Of a stretch of DNA of 64,000 nucleotides, positions 1 to 8,507 are shown in pieces (the stretch's first letter is position 1; each line of letters begins with the position of its first letter). The notes beneath the pieces were generated by a model. The model was given only the letters and a program-made list of their open reading frames with translations, was not told the DNA's origin and ran no database searches. The position numbers and the translations under genes were made by a program. The DNA is from an uncultured delta proteobacterium (GTDB taxonomy: Bacteria > Myxococcota_A > Polyangia > Polyangiales > Polyangiaceae): the NCBI GenBank assembly GCA_903906315.1, contig CAIVJW010000132.1, positions 124,001 through 188,000 of the forward strand, written 5' to 3'.

Positions 1-202
1 CCTTGAGCTTCTTCCTCGGGATCCACGTCTCCGGCGTGAAGCCCTTCACCTCACCGGCGAAGCGCGTCGTGTACTGGCTCGCGTCGAAGAGCGTGATCGG
101 GCCGATGCCCGACTCGGCGGCGAGCACCGCCCGCCAGGTCTCTTCGGTCCCGATGCCGTTCGGCGTGCAGAGGCCGATGCCCGTGATGACGACCCGTTCC
201 AT
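1..202 (-). CDS. fabF: Beta-ketoacyl-ACP synthase II (FabF), 5' part only
   Basis: This is the N-terminal part of a KAS II condensing enzyme, which elongates acyl-ACP with malonyl-ACP in cytosolic type II fatty acid synthesis. The minus-strand reading begins at ATG 202 with MERVVITGIGLCTPNGIG, the thiolase-fold start typical of FabF. About 67 codons are present before the window edge, so the catalytic Cys-His-His residues lie outside and activity cannot be judged. It is the last visible gene of a fabD-fabG-acpP-fabF run, and the acpP-fabF order is the classic one. A 165-bp gap with two hairpins separates it from acpP. The family call is secure; FabF rather than FabB is inferred from the acpP neighbour. 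Confidence 0.93.
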   Translation of the reverse strand, partial: MERVVITGIGLCTPNGIGTEETWRAVLAAESGIGPITLFDASQYTTRFAGEVKGFTPETWIPRKKLK

Positions 203-266
203 GCCTCGATCTCCCGATGGCCCTGGTGGAATTCCTGACGATGTTCGTGCGGGACCACGCCCGGCG

Positions 267-332
267 CGGCTCATCGTGGGGAGCCGTGGGCGTCGACGGG
301 GCGCCGCAGAGGCTCCCGCGACGTGGGGAGCC
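267..332 (-). other. Two hairpins in the acpP-fabF gap
   Basis: Two short inverted repeats lie in the untranslated gap: 267-272 pairs with 281-286 (6 bp, 8-nt loop), and 311-317 pairs with 326-332 (7 bp, 8-nt loop). Neither is followed by a T run on the minus strand, so they are not clear intrinsic terminators. They could set the acpP to fabF mRNA ratio by processing or partial termination, since ACP is normally needed in large excess. That role is inference. Confidence 0.35.
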
Positions 333-367
333 TCGCCCGGGCTTCGGTGCGTCAGGCGCGGTCGCGC

Positions 368-616
368 CTACTTCTTCGCGTGCGCCTCGATGTACTCGAC
401 CGCGTCCTGAACGGACCGGATCTTCTCGGTGTCCTCGTCCGGGATGTCGATCTCGAACGCCTCCTCGAAAGCGAGGACGAGCTCCACCAGGCCGAGCGAA
501 TCCGCACCGAGGTCGTCGATGAACGTCGCCTCGGGCTTGATGTCCTTCTCGTCGACGTCCAGTTGCTCCTTGATGATCCGCTTCACTTCGGCCGTGATGT
601 CGCGACCTTCCGCCAT
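368..616 (-). CDS. acpP: Acyl carrier protein
   Basis: This 82-residue acidic protein carries growing acyl chains on a 4'-phosphopantetheine arm. The attachment serine is S40 in the motif [10 protein letters not shown], followed by the helix II/III acidic stretch typical of AcpP. Length and composition match the family. One small difference is that the usual DSLD/DSLT is DSLG here. ATG 616 is supported by a strong ribosome site (GGGAGGA) about 8 nt upstream. It sits 74 bp downstream of fabG and upstream of fabF in the same direction, as in most bacterial fab clusters. Confidence 0.98.
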   Translation of the reverse strand: MAEGRDITAEVKRIIKEQLDVDEKDIKPEATFIDDLGADSLGLVELVLAFEEAFEIDIPDEDTEKIRSVQDAVEYIEAHAKK

Positions 617-690
617 GGTATTTCCTCCCGGACTGATAACGAGGGCGCTTCCTAGCCGATCGCCCGCAGGGTTGCGATAGGCAAAATCGT

Positions 691-1440
691 TCACACGTAC
701 ATCCCGCCGTTGACCCGCAGCGTCTGACCCGTGACGTACGCGGCCTCGTCCGAGCACAGGTAGGCGATCGCGGCAGCGACCTCCTCGGGGCGCCCCGTCC
801 GGCCGGCGGGGATCGTCTTGAGCATGCCGTCCTTCACCTCGGCGGAGATGCTCGTGGTCATGTCGGTGTCGATGAAGCCCGGCGCGACGGCGTTCACCGT
901 GATGCTGCGGGAGGCGTATTCGCGCGCGATGGTCTTGGTCAGGCCGAGCAGCGCTGCCTTCGAGGCCGAGTAGGCCGCTTGCCCGGCGTTGCCCATCTCG
1001 CCCACGATGCTCGAGAGGAAGATCACGCGCCCGGTGCGCGCCCGCATCATCACGCGGACCGCGGCCTTCGCGCTCGCGAGCGCGCCGCGCACGTTCACGT
1101 CGAAGATGCGGTCGAAGTCCTCGTCCTTGACCCGGAGTAACAGGCCGTCGACCGCGACGCCCGCGTTGGCGACCAGGATGTCGAGGCGGCCCAGGCGCTT
1201 CGCGATGGCCGCGATCGCGTCCTCCGTGGCCTTCGATTCTGCGACGTCGAACTGGGCGATTTCGGCCTTCCCGCCGCGCTCCACGATGGCGCGCACGACG
1301 TCGCGCGCGGCATCTTCGCCCCTCACGTAGTTCACGACGACGGTGGCGCCCTGGGCTGCGAGCACCTCGCACGTCGCCCGGCCGATGCCGAGCGACCCTC
1401 CGGTGACGATCGCGACCTTGCCTGTCAGATCGAACATCAT
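691..1440 (-). CDS. fabG: 3-oxoacyl-ACP reductase FabG
   Basis: NADPH-dependent reductase of the fatty acid elongation cycle, in the short-chain dehydrogenase family (249 aa). The cofactor motif GGSLGIG is at residues 14-20, NAG at 92-94, the structural Asn at 116, Ser at 143/144, and the catalytic Tyr157-Lys161 pair in YSASK. The C-terminal GGMYV ending is typical. The start at 1440 overlaps the fabD stop as ATGA; a second ATG follows at 1437, so the true start is one or the other. Coupling to fabD supports a FabG role over other short-chain dehydrogenases. Confidence 0.97.
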   Translation of the reverse strand: MMFDLTGKVAIVTGGSLGIGRATCEVLAAQGATVVVNYVRGEDAARDVVRAIVERGGKAEIAQFDVAESKATEDAIAAIAKRLGRLDILVANAGVAVDGLLLRVKDEDFDRIFDVNVRGALASAKAAVRVMMRARTGRVIFLSSIVGEMGNAGQAAYSASKAALLGLTKTIAREYASRSITVNAVAPGFIDTDMTTSISAEVKDGMLKTIPAGRTGRPEEVAAAIAYLCSDEAAYVTGQTLRVNGGMYV

Positions 1441-2381
1441 GACGCCTCCGAGAGGAACGCGCCGACGCGCTCCACGCCCTCGGCGTCGGCGACGGCGAGG
1501 ACCTTGATCGATTTCGCGATCCGCTTCACGAGCCCCGCGAGCACCTTGCCGGGGCCGATCTCGAGCGCGTGCGTGACGCCCTGCGCGGCCATGTGCTCGA
1601 CGGAAGCGACCCATTGCACGGGCCCGTCGATCTGCCGCACCAGCAACTCGCGCACGCGCGCGGGGTCCGCGTTCGGCGCGCCATCCACGTTGGCCAAGAC
1701 CGGGAATGCGAAGGACGCGACGTGCACCTCCGCCAGCAGCGGCGCGAGCCGGTCGGCCGCGGGGCGCATGAGCGCGCAGTGGAACGGCGCGCTCACCTTG
1801 AGCGGAATGGCCTTGCCGCCGCGCGCACTGGCGGCGGCGGTCGCGCGCTCGACCGCCGCGACGTTGCCCGCGATGACGATCTGCCCGGGCGCGTTGTAGT
1901 TCGCGACGCTCAGGACCTCGCCTTCGGCAGCCTCGACGCAGATGCCGTCGAGCGCGCGCGCGTCGAGGCCCATCATCGCTGCCATCGCGCCGAGCCCGGG
2001 CGGCACGGCGTCCTGCATTGCCTGCCCGCGCGCGCGGCAGAGGCGCACGGCATCTTCGAGGGAGAGCGCGCCGGATGCGACGAGCGCGCTGTACTCGCCG
2101 AGCGAGTGCCCGGCCGCGAACGCGGGCGCTCGCAGGGACGGGTAGCGCTCGCGCAGCGCCGCGACGAGCGCGGAGCTGGTCGCGACGATGGCCGGCTGGG
2201 TGTTGGCCGTGAGCGTCAGGGCCTCCATCGGCCCCTCGAAGCACAGCGTGGAGATCGACGCGCCGAGCGCCGCATCCGCGCGGGAATACGCGGCGCGCGC
2301 CGCCACCGACGTCGAGGCGAGGGCCTTGCCCATCCCGACCTCTTGCGACCCTTGCCCAGGGAACAGCCAGGCGACCTTCAC
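1437..2381 (-). CDS. fabD: Malonyl-CoA:ACP transacylase FabD
   Basis: Transfers malonyl from CoA to ACP to supply extender units. The 314-aa protein starts at GTG with [13 protein letters not shown]. It carries the nucleophile motif GHSLGEYS (Ser93), the carboxylate-binding Arg118 and the catalytic His201 in APFHCALM, so it looks fully active. A GAGGAG ribosome site precedes the GTG. A strong stem-loop at 2471-2500 lies upstream, so fabD-fabG-acpP-fabF probably forms its own transcript, separate from fabH. Confidence 0.97.
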   Translation of the reverse strand: MKVAWLFPGQGSQEVGMGKALASTSVAARAAYSRADAALGASISTLCFEGPMEALTLTANTQPAIVATSSALVAALRERYPSLRAPAFAAGHSLGEYSALVASGALSLEDAVRLCRARGQAMQDAVPPGLGAMAAMMGLDARALDGICVEAAEGEVLSVANYNAPGQIVIAGNVAAVERATAAASARGGKAIPLKVSAPFHCALMRPAADRLAPLLAEVHVASFAFPVLANVDGAPNADPARVRELLVRQIDGPVQWVASVEHMAAQGVTHALEIGPGKVLAGLVKRIAKSIKVLAVADAEGVERVGAFLSEAS

Positions 2382-2460
2382 GGCGAATCACCTCTCCTCG
2401 CGCCGCCAGAACGGCCGACGCGGCGCGCGCCTTAGCACGGCCCACGAGTCGAGGGTATCG

Positions 2461-2500
2461 AGACAAACGACGAAGCTCGGCCGCCAGGGGCCGAGCTTCG
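2461..2500 (-). terminator. Intrinsic terminator between the lipoprotein gene and fabD
   Basis: A perfect 12-bp stem (2471-2482 with 2489-2500) has a 6-nt loop. On the minus strand it is followed by TCGTTTGTCT, a short T-rich tract. It lies just after the stop of the Ser/Thr-repeat lipoprotein gene (2556) and before fabD. It probably ends the rpmF-fabH-lipoprotein transcript. Confidence 0.72.
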
Positions 2501-2555
2501 CGTCATGCGGCCTCGGGATGCCTCGAAAGCGGAGGCGCCCGCCGGCACACCTCGC

Positions 2556-3035
2556 TCACGGGAAGCCGCCGTCGAGGCCTGGCAGCCCGCCGCCGCCGCA
2601 GCCCGCCGCCTCGGCCACGCAATCCATGATCTGCCCGCCACACTCGCACGCCGCCCCGTTGCAGACCGGACACGACAGCTGCATGACGCAGTCGCAGAGG
2701 CAGTCGGCCGGATTGCAGGCGCCGCTGCTCGTCGTCGAGCTGGAGGACGACGTCGTCGACGACGTCGAGCTGGTGGAGCTGGTGCTCGAGGTCGAGCTGG
2801 TGCTCGAGGTCGAGCTGGTGCTCGAGGTGGAGCTCGTCGAGCCGCTCCCGCCGCTCGCGCTGCCGCCCCCGGAGGCGTTACCGCCGCCGACCCCGCCGCC
2901 GCCCAATCCGCCCGTGGTGGTGGTGCTGGCGCTGCTGCCGCCTTCCAGCGTGCCGGTGCCCGTGGGCGATGCGCACGCCCACACGTTGAGCCCACCCAAA
3001 CCGAGCCCGAGGATAAGGATGCCGTACCGCTTCAT
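2556..3035 (-). CDS. Probable lipoprotein with Ser/Thr repeat linker and Cys-rich C-terminus
   Basis: This 159-aa secreted protein of unknown function starts at ATG 3035 with a GGAGGAGCG ribosome site. An N-terminal hydrophobic segment (residues 5-20) ends in VWAC, an atypical but possible lipobox with Cys21. A Gly-rich spacer follows, then a long run of (Thr-Ser-Ser) repeats around residues 68-105. The C-terminal domain has ten cysteines, including CNPADCLCDC and CPVC, which suggests a disulfide-stabilised or metal-binding knob held away from the membrane by the flexible linker. It sits 59 bp downstream of fabH and is not part of any known fab operon, so it is probably a lineage-specific surface protein. 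Confidence 0.8.
   Translation of the reverse strand: MKRYGILILGLGLGGLNVWACASPTGTGTLEGGSSASTTTTGGLGGGGVGGGNASGGGSASGGSGSTSSTSSTSSTSSTSSTSSTSSTSSTSSTTSSSSSTTSSGACNPADCLCDCVMQLSCPVCNGAACECGGQIMDCVAEAAGCGGGGLPGLDGGFP
2781..2834 (-). repeat. Three tandem 18-bp units coding the Thr-Ser-Ser linker
   Basis: The 18-base unit ggtgctcgaggtcgagct occurs twice exactly and a third time with one change, head to tail. It lies inside the Ser/Thr-repeat lipoprotein gene and codes two Thr-Ser-Ser triplets per unit. Less regular 9-bp relatives flank it on both sides. Because units are multiples of three, length changes would stay in frame. Confidence 0.9.
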
Positions 3036-3094
3036 CGCTCCTCCAGCCATCATCCTACCCGGAATCGGTCCGCCGCCGGGCGAGGAAAGAATGT

Positions 3095-4126
3095 CTACAT
3101 CCGGACCATCGCGGCGCCCCACGAGATACCGGCCCCTAGGGCGCACAGTAGCACCGTCTGGCCCGGCTGGATGCGACCATCGCGAACGGCCTCGTCGAGC
3201 GCGATCGGGATCGAGGCGCTCGAGGTGTTGCCGTACTCCTCGATGTTGAGGATGAACCGCTCGAGCGGGAAGCCGAGTCGCGACGAGACCTGGTTGATGA
3301 TCCTCAGGTTTGCCTGATGGGCGACGACCCAGTCGAGCTCCGCGCTCGTCAGACCGGCCGCCTTGAGGGCGTGCGTCGAGGCGCTCGTCAGGTTCTTGAT
3401 CGCGACCCGGAAGATGTCCTGGCCGATCATCTGCACCTTGTTCCGCTTTGCGGCGAGGCGCTCCTCGGTCAGCGGCTCCGCGGTCCCGCCTGCCGGGATC
3501 GCCAGGGACTCGGCCAGCGACCCGTCGGTGAAGATGCGTGTCGAGAGGATGCCTCGCCCGTCGCCCTTGGCAGGCCCGAGAACCACCGCACCCGCGCCGT
3601 CGCCGAAAAGGACGCAGGTCGTGCGATCCTGCCAGTCGAGGATCCGCGAGAGCAGCTCGACGCCGATCACGAGCACGCACGTCGCCGCGCCGGTCGCGAT
3701 GAACTGGTCGGCGATCGTCACGCCGTAGACGAAGCCTGCGCAGGCGGCCGAGATGTCGAAGGCCGGGATGTCGTCGGCGCCCAGCTTGCGCTGCACGTGC
3801 ACGGCGCACGACGGCACCGGCGTGTCGCCGCTGATCGTGCCGACGATGATCATGTCGAGGTCGGCGACGTTGAGGCCGGCTGCCTCGAGTGCTCGGCGGC
3901 CCGCGGCGGCCGCCATGTCGCTCGTGACCTCGCCGTCCGCGGCGAGGTGGCGACGGCGTATGCCGGTGCGCTCCGTGATCCACGAATCGGTCGTCTCGAC
4001 GACCTTCTCGAGCTCGGTGTTAGGGACGACGCGCGCGGGCGTGTAGTGCCCGGTGCCGAGGATGCGGCTCTTCGGCGGAGGTATCTTGGAGGGTTGGAGG
4101 GCCGTCGCGTCACCGGACGAGGTCAT
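3095..4126 (-). CDS. fabH: 3-oxoacyl-ACP synthase III FabH
   Basis: Starts fatty acid synthesis by condensing an acyl-CoA primer with malonyl-ACP. The 343-aa thiolase-fold protein has the catalytic triad Cys129 (DISAACAG), His270 (VVAHQANLRI) and Asn300 (IEEYGNTS). The N-terminal 18 residues before SRILGTGHYTP are a low-complexity extension. ATG 4126 is used. The gene follows rpmF after a 93-bp gap containing a strong hairpin. In many bacteria plsX occupies this gap, and here it is missing. Substrate preference (acetyl or branched) cannot be read from the sequence. Confidence 0.97.
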   Translation of the reverse strand: MTSSGDATALQPSKIPPPKSRILGTGHYTPARVVPNTELEKVVETTDSWITERTGIRRRHLAADGEVTSDMAAAAGRRALEAAGLNVADLDMIIVGTISGDTPVPSCAVHVQRKLGADDIPAFDISAACAGFVYGVTIADQFIATGAATCVLVIGVELLSRILDWQDRTTCVLFGDGAGAVVLGPAKGDGRGILSTRIFTDGSLAESLAIPAGGTAEPLTEERLAAKRNKVQMIGQDIFRVAIKNLTSASTHALKAAGLTSAELDWVVAHQANLRIINQVSSRLGFPLERFILNIEEYGNTSSASIPIALDEAVRDGRIQPGQTVLLCALGAGISWGAAMVRM

Positions 4127-4175
4127 GGATAGGCCTTGGCCGCGCGTCGCGGCGGTCGTGCGGACGGGGCGATGA

Positions 4176-4210
4176 CGACGGCGCGGCGCTCGAGGGGCCC
4201 CGCGCCGTCG
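4176..4210 (-). other. Strong hairpin between rpmF and fabH
   Basis: An 11-bp perfect stem (4176-4186 with 4200-4210) encloses a 13-nt loop just downstream of the rpmF stop. There is no T tract after it on the minus strand, so it is better viewed as an attenuator or mRNA-stability element than a full terminator. fabH could still be read through from the yceD-rpmF promoter. Confidence 0.5.
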
Positions 4211-4219
4211 AGCGTCGGG

Positions 4220-4411
4220 CTAGGACGCGGCCGTCTTGACGGCCTTGACCTTGCGCCCCTTGTAGTGGCCGCAGGCGCCGCACGCGCGGTGGGGCAACAC
4301 GGCCTCGCCGCACTTCTCGCACGAGCCGAGCTGCACGGGCGTGACCTTGTCGTGGTTGGCGCGCCGCATGTTGCGCTTGCTCGGGGTGGTTTTCCTCTTG
4401 GGGACGGCCAC
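4220..4411 (-). CDS. rpmF: 50S ribosomal protein L32
   Basis: A 63-aa ribosomal protein of the large subunit. It begins MAVPKRKTTPSKRNMRRANH, typical of L32, and has the zinc-binding pairs CEKC (Cys31, Cys34) and CGAC (Cys44, Cys47), so it is the Cys-containing C+ form. It lies 4 bp downstream of the yceD-family gene and upstream of fabH, an arrangement conserved across many bacteria that couples ribosome and lipid synthesis. Confidence 0.98.
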   Translation of the reverse strand: MAVPKRKTTPSKRNMRRANHDKVTPVQLGSCEKCGEAVLPHRACGACGHYKGRKVKAVKTAAS

Positions 4412-4415
4412 GGTG

Positions 4416-5258
4416 CTACTCCTTCTTCGTCGACTTCTTCTTGGTCTTCATCAGATTGGCCTTGAGCGGGGTCGGCCGGGATCGCCGCGTGGTGACCGGC
4501 TTCGCCGCGCTGGCCGCGCGTCGAGGTGCGGATTCCTCGCCGTCCCCGGCCGCCTCGAAGAGCTTTGCTCGAAGCGCGCTCAGGGGCTGGAGGCGAGGGT
4601 CGAGGGGCTTCTTGGTCTCCGCGCTCGTGCTGCCGCTCTGCACGGCCGCGCGGGGACGGATACCTGCGCACGCCTCGGAGCACAAGGGGAAGTTCGGCAG
4701 CTCGAGGAGGAGAACCTCCCGGACGAACTCGTCGAGGATGACCGTTTCGCCGTCGAACGTGTCGTGCTCGGCCTCCTCGGCGGAGAACTCGTACTCCTCG
4801 TCCTTCGCCGTCGTGCGGCGGTCCTTGGCTGCGCCGACAGCCTCGTCGCCTTTCCCACCGGACGGCGTGCGGGTTCCGTGTGCGCCGTGTGCGTGCCCGT
4901 GCCCGTGCGCAGCCTTCGCGGAGGCCGTCGGGACGAGCAGCAGGGACAGGTCCGCGTCGACGGCGGTGCGGGTCGGTCCGAGGCAGCGGACGCAGGGGGC
5001 CTCGACCTCCGCCTTCACGCGTCCGCGGACGACCACGCACTTGCCGGATCGCGAGAGGCGCGCCGCGATGTGCCCGGGGGCCACCGCGTGAACCAGGGCG
5101 TCGGCGAGCTCGTGGTCGAGCCACTCGACGGGCAGACCCGCGTCGATCGGGTAGCCGGCGGTGTCGATGTCGTTGGCAGTGACGGCGAGGAGAGGCACGG
5201 GGGCCCGAGCCTTATCGCGAGGACGGTCGCCCCGCAAGCAATTGGCCGCGGATCTCAC
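4416..5258 (-). CDS. yceD: YceD/DUF177 family protein (23S rRNA accumulation protein family)
   Basis: A DUF177 protein next to rpmF, the usual location. Members are known to affect 23S rRNA accumulation. The family signature is visible: the N-terminal domain ends in CVRCLGPT and a downstream FPLCSEACAGI Cys pair precedes a C-terminal LDPRLQPLSAL segment. It is long for the family (280 aa). A His/Gly-rich insertion sits around residues 115-135, and a Lys/Arg-rich tail ends KTKKKSTKKE, suggesting RNA contact. The start is uncertain: the first ATG (5258) adds about 20 atypical residues, and a GTG at about 5198 would begin right at the conserved domain. Confidence 0.85.
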   Translation of the reverse strand: MRSAANCLRGDRPRDKARAPVPLLAVTANDIDTAGYPIDAGLPVEWLDHELADALVHAVAPGHIAARLSRSGKCVVVRGRVKAEVEAPCVRCLGPTRTAVDADLSLLLVPTASAKAAHGHGHAHGAHGTRTPSGGKGDEAVGAAKDRRTTAKDEEYEFSAEEAEHDTFDGETVILDEFVREVLLLELPNFPLCSEACAGIRPRAAVQSGSTSAETKKPLDPRLQPLSALRAKLFEAAGDGEESAPRRAASAAKPVTTRRSRPTPLKANLMKTKKKSTKKE

Positions 5259-5300
5259 GGGATCCTCTGGCGCGGGCGCGTGCTAGCGTCGCCGCCACCG

Positions 5301-6665
5301 ATGACGTCCGCCAAGGCAACGGCCCCGAGCGGGCCCGGTGACGCGGCCGCGCCTGCCCGGGCGCGCCGCGATCGAGCCCTCCTCGTAGCGGCGTTGCTCT
5401 ACGCGGTGACGACGGCGCTGTTCGCGGCGACGATGCTCGATCGGCTGCGGCAGCACACCGCGTACAACCACTTCGCGCTGCTCGCAGAGGCCTGGCTGCA
5501 CGGCCGCCTCGACCTCGGCGGCAACCCGCCGGACTACACGGGGATGAACGACTTCGCCGTCCACAATGGCAAGTACTTCGTCAGCTTCCCCCCCTTCCCC
5601 GCCGTGCTCCTCGTCCCCGTCGTCAAGCTCGTGGGCGGCGCGGCGCACGTCCGCGACGGCGCCTTCTTCCTGGGCATCGCGGGGCTCGGCCCGCCGGCGC
5701 TGCTCCTCGCGCTCGAGCGGCTGACCTCCGCCGGCCGCAATCGTCGGAGCCTCGCGGAGAACGGGGTGCTGGCCGCGCTTTTCGGCTTCGGGACGGTCTA
5801 TTGGTCGACCGCGGTGCAAGGCACCGTGTGGTTTGCCGCGCACGTCGTCGCCGTGCCGCTCTGCGCGCTGTACCTCTACGCATCCGTCGACGCCGCGCAC
5901 CCCGTGCTCGCCGGGCTCGCGATCGGGCTCGGCTTCGCGACGCGGACCCCGCTCGCCTTCGCGTTCCCGCTCTTCCTCTTCGAGGCCACGCGCGCCGCTC
6001 GTCGCGCGGATGCCGACGCGGACGCGGGCTTCGCGCCCCGCCTGGCAGGCGTCGCGCTCGTGCCACTGACCAAGCGCCTCGTGCTCTTCGCGCTACCCGC
6101 GGCGCTCGTCCTCGGCGCGCTGCTCTGGCACAACCGCGCGCGCTTCGGTGACCCCTTCGAGTTCGGCCACCGGATGCTGGCCATCGCTTGGAGGCCCCGC
6201 ATCGAGAAATGGGGCCTCTTCTCGTACCACTACCTCGCGCGCAACCTCTCCATCGTGGCCGCGGGGCTCCCGTTTTCGCGCGTCGAGGGGGCGCCGTTCC
6301 AGATCAACGTCCACGGCCTCGCGCTCTGGCTCACGACGCCGCTCTATGCGTGGGCGATCTGGCCTCGCCGCACGGGATCGACGTTCTGGGCGCTCGCCGC
6401 GACGGCAGCCGCGGTCGCCGCGCCGAGCCTCTGCTACCAGAACTCCGGCTGGATCCAGTTCGGCTACCGGTTCTCGAACGACTTCGCCCCGTTTCTCTTC
6501 GCGATGATCGCCGTCAGCGGCCGCCGCTTCGGTGCCGGGTTCGTCGGCGCCGCCGCCGTCGCCATCGCGGTCAATGCCTTCGGCGCCGTCACGTTCCAGC
6601 GGTCGCGCTTCGATCGCTTCTACTACGTCGATCACACGCAGAAGGTCCTCGTCCAACCCGACTGA
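5301..6665 (+). CDS. Multi-pass membrane protein resembling GT39-type glycosyltransferases
   Basis: A 454-aa integral membrane protein with about nine to eleven hydrophobic segments, the first at residues 26-46. After TM1 there is a long conserved-looking loop containing [18 protein letters not shown] and [12 protein letters not shown]. This resembles the first periplasmic loop of GT-C fold (ArnT/PMT-like) transferases that use polyprenyl-phosphate sugars. No experimentally known member is recognisable, so substrate and acceptor are unknown. It is divergent from yceD with only 42 bp between them, and a TAGCGT hexamer lies 11 nt before the ATG, so the mRNA leader may be very short. It could also be a non-enzymatic family relative. 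Confidence 0.75.
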   Translation: MTSAKATAPSGPGDAAAPARARRDRALLVAALLYAVTTALFAATMLDRLRQHTAYNHFALLAEAWLHGRLDLGGNPPDYTGMNDFAVHNGKYFVSFPPFPAVLLVPVVKLVGGAAHVRDGAFFLGIAGLGPPALLLALERLTSAGRNRRSLAENGVLAALFGFGTVYWSTAVQGTVWFAAHVVAVPLCALYLYASVDAAHPVLAGLAIGLGFATRTPLAFAFPLFLFEATRAARRADADADAGFAPRLAGVALVPLTKRLVLFALPAALVLGALLWHNRARFGDPFEFGHRMLAIAWRPRIEKWGLFSYHYLARNLSIVAAGLPFSRVEGAPFQINVHGLALWLTTPLYAWAIWPRRTGSTFWALAATAAAVAAPSLCYQNSGWIQFGYRFSNDFAPFLFAMIAVSGRRFGAGFVGAAAVAIAVNAFGAVTFQRSRFDRFYYVDHTQKVLVQPD

Positions 6666-6712
6666 CCTTCTCCCCTTGACGCGCGCCAGCCGTTGCCGCT
6701 TGCTGCCGCGTC

Positions 6713-7273
6713 ATGGCGGGAAACGACTACATCCTGCTCGACGCCGACGCGGCGCACCGCGGCCTGCGGCGGGTCGCCGGCGAGATCGCGGAGCGCGGCC
6801 GCGGCGTGGCGGGGCTCGCGATCGTGGGCATCCGCCGCGGAGGCGAGCCCCTCGCGATGCGGCTCGCCGATCTCGTGGCCGATCTCGAGGGCGTACGCCC
6901 GCCCGTGGGATCTCTCGACATCACGCTCTACCGCGACGATGCGGCGACGGCGCTCCCGAGCCCGCGCATCGGTCCGAGCCGCATCCCGTTCTCGGTCGAG
7001 GGCCGCCGGATCGTGCTCGTCGACGACGTGCTCTTCACGGGCCGGACCATCCGCGCGGCGGTCGACGCATTGCTCGACTACGGCCGCCCGCGGCGCATCG
7101 AGCTCGCCGTGCTGGTCGACCGCGGAGGGCGCGAGCTGCCGATCCAGCCGGACTACGTGGTGCGCACCGTCGGCTTGCCCGACGGCGCGCTGGTCGAGGT
7201 GGCGGAGCGCGACGGCGGGTTCGTCGCGACGGTGAGCGGCGCCGCGGCGCCTGCAAAGGAGGCGGGCGCGTGA
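6713..7273 (+). CDS. pyrR: PyrR-type uracil phosphoribosyltransferase/regulator
   Basis: A 186-aa PyrR family protein. The PRPP-binding loop is [12 protein letters not shown] at residues 101-112 and the N-terminal IVGIRRGG segment is typical. In Gram-positive bacteria PyrR binds pyr mRNA to control attenuation and has weak UPRT activity; here only the second activity is safely implied. It overlaps pyrB by four bases (GTGA), so the two are co-translated. Only 47 bp separate it from the upstream gene, which leaves little room for a classical PyrR-controlled attenuator ahead of it. Confidence 0.93.
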   Translation: MAGNDYILLDADAAHRGLRRVAGEIAERGRGVAGLAIVGIRRGGEPLAMRLADLVADLEGVRPPVGSLDITLYRDDAATALPSPRIGPSRIPFSVEGRRIVLVDDVLFTGRTIRAAVDALLDYGRPRRIELAVLVDRGGRELPIQPDYVVRTVGLPDGALVEVAERDGGFVATVSGAAAPAKEAGA

Positions 7274-8223
7274 GCGAGCGAGCCAGGTTCGACGAGCGTC
7301 ACTTGCTCGCCATCGAGGGCCTCCGCAAGGACTCGATCCTCGCGGTGCTCGACGCCGCCGAGCCCTTCTTCGACGTCTCCCGCCGCAGCGTGCGCAAGGT
7401 GCCGACCCTCCGCGGCAAGACCGTAATCAACCTCTTCTACGAGGCGTCCACGCGCACGCGCACGTCGTTCGAGCTCGCCGGAAAGCGCCTCTCCGCGGAC
7501 GTCGTCAACATCAGCGTGTCGACATCGAGCGCCGTCAAGGGCGAGACGCTCCTCGACACGGTGAAGAACCTCGAGGCGATGCAGCCCGACGTGCTCGTGG
7601 TGCGCCACGCGGCCTCCGGCGCGGCGGCGTTCATCGCAGCGCGCACGCGCGCCGCCGTCGTCAACGCGGGCGACGGCACCCACGAGCACCCCACCCAGGC
7701 GCTGCTCGACGCGTTCACGATCCGTCGCGCGAAGGGACGCATCGAGGGCCTGGAGGTCGCGATCTGCGGCGACGTCCTCCACAGCCGCGTGGCTCGCTCC
7801 AACGTCGCGCTCCTCACGACGCTCGGCGCGAAGGTGCGCTTCGCCGGCCCGCGCACGCTGCTACCGCCCGGGCTCGAGGCGCTCGGCGCCAAGGTCTACG
7901 ACCGCCTCGAGCCGGCGCTGGAGGGGGCGGACGTGGTCATGATGCTGCGCGTGCAGCGCGAGCGCCTCGGCGGCTCGTTCTTGCCGAGCACGCGCGAATA
8001 CGGGCGCATCTTCGGGCTCAACGAGGCTCGCCTCGCCCTGGCGAAGCCCGACGCGATCGTCATGCACCCGGGGCCGATGAACCGAGGCGTCGAGATCGAT
8101 CCGGCGGTGGCCGATGGCCCGCGCAGCGTGATCCTCGATCAGGTCGAGGCCGGCGTGGCCGTCCGCATGGCCGTGCTGTGGCTCCTCGCTGCGGAGCCGA
8201 GCGAGCGCGTCCCGTCGGCGTAG
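7270..8223 (+). CDS. pyrB: Aspartate carbamoyltransferase catalytic chain
   Basis: Condenses carbamoyl phosphate with aspartate, the first committed step of pyrimidine synthesis. The 317-aa protein carries the carbamoyl-phosphate motif STRTRTSFE at residues 60-68, the SAVKGET loop around Lys90, HPTQ at 140-143, and the aspartate-domain [15 protein letters not shown] 7270 overlaps the pyrR stop, which fixes the start. No pyrI or pyrC follows: the next gene is convergent, so the unit is just pyrR-pyrB here. Confidence 0.97.
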   Translation: MSERARFDERHLLAIEGLRKDSILAVLDAAEPFFDVSRRSVRKVPTLRGKTVINLFYEASTRTRTSFELAGKRLSADVVNISVSTSSAVKGETLLDTVKNLEAMQPDVLVVRHAASGAAAFIAARTRAAVVNAGDGTHEHPTQALLDAFTIRRAKGRIEGLEVAICGDVLHSRVARSNVALLTTLGAKVRFAGPRTLLPPGLEALGAKVYDRLEPALEGADVVMMLRVQRERLGGSFLPSTREYGRIFGLNEARLALAKPDAIVMHPGPMNRGVEIDPAVADGPRSVILDQVEAGVAVRMAVLWLLAAEPSERVPSA

Positions 8224-8246
8224 CGTGTCGCCGGCCGCCGCGGCGG

Positions 8247-8507
8247 CTACCAGCGCGGACAGGCGAGCAGCTCGGCGCATTCGCGCTTGATGCCCTCGCA
8301 TTTCATGAAGTCGTCGTGGCGATCCTCGCAGCGCACCATGCACGCCGAGTCGGCGGGGAGCTTGCCCTCGCCCAGCATGCGTTCGCCCTGCGACGCAGCG
8401 AGGCTGCAGTTCGCCTCGCGCTTGCACGTCGTCTCGCACGAGGATTTGTCGCAGCCGGCGAGCGCGAGCAGCGCGCCGATCATGGCGGATGCGCGCCGCA
8501 CCGTCAT
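8247..8507 (-). CDS. Small Cys-rich lipoprotein
   Basis: An 86-aa predicted lipoprotein of unknown function. The signal peptide ends in the lipobox LAGC (Cys19). The mature part has eight further cysteines in C-x(3)-C and C-x(5,6)-C spacings (for example CETTCKREANC and CEGIKREC), suggesting a compact disulfide-bonded domain. Its ATG overlaps the stop of the upstream M16-family gene (ATGA), so it is translationally coupled to the peptidase pair. It could be a periplasmic accessory or inhibitor of those peptidases, but that is inference from position only. Confidence 0.82.
   Translation of the reverse strand: MTVRRASAMIGALLALAGCDKSSCETTCKREANCSLAASQGERMLGEGKLPADSACMVRCEDRHDDFMKCEGIKRECAELLACPRW

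Noticed and set aside
2429-2457. TAAGGC hexamer upstream of fabD considered as promoter
   Set aside because: No acceptable -35 at 16-18 bp; the true fabD promoter could not be located.
2740-2850. Repeat block considered as a CRISPR array or minisatellite
   Set aside because: Units are 9-18 bp with no spacers and code an in-frame Thr-Ser-Ser linker.
8234-8247. 14-bp GC palindrome between pyrB and the Cys-rich lipoprotein
   Set aside because: It is a perfect palindrome without loop bases and no T run; similar strings are common by chance at this GC content, so it was not listed as a terminator.
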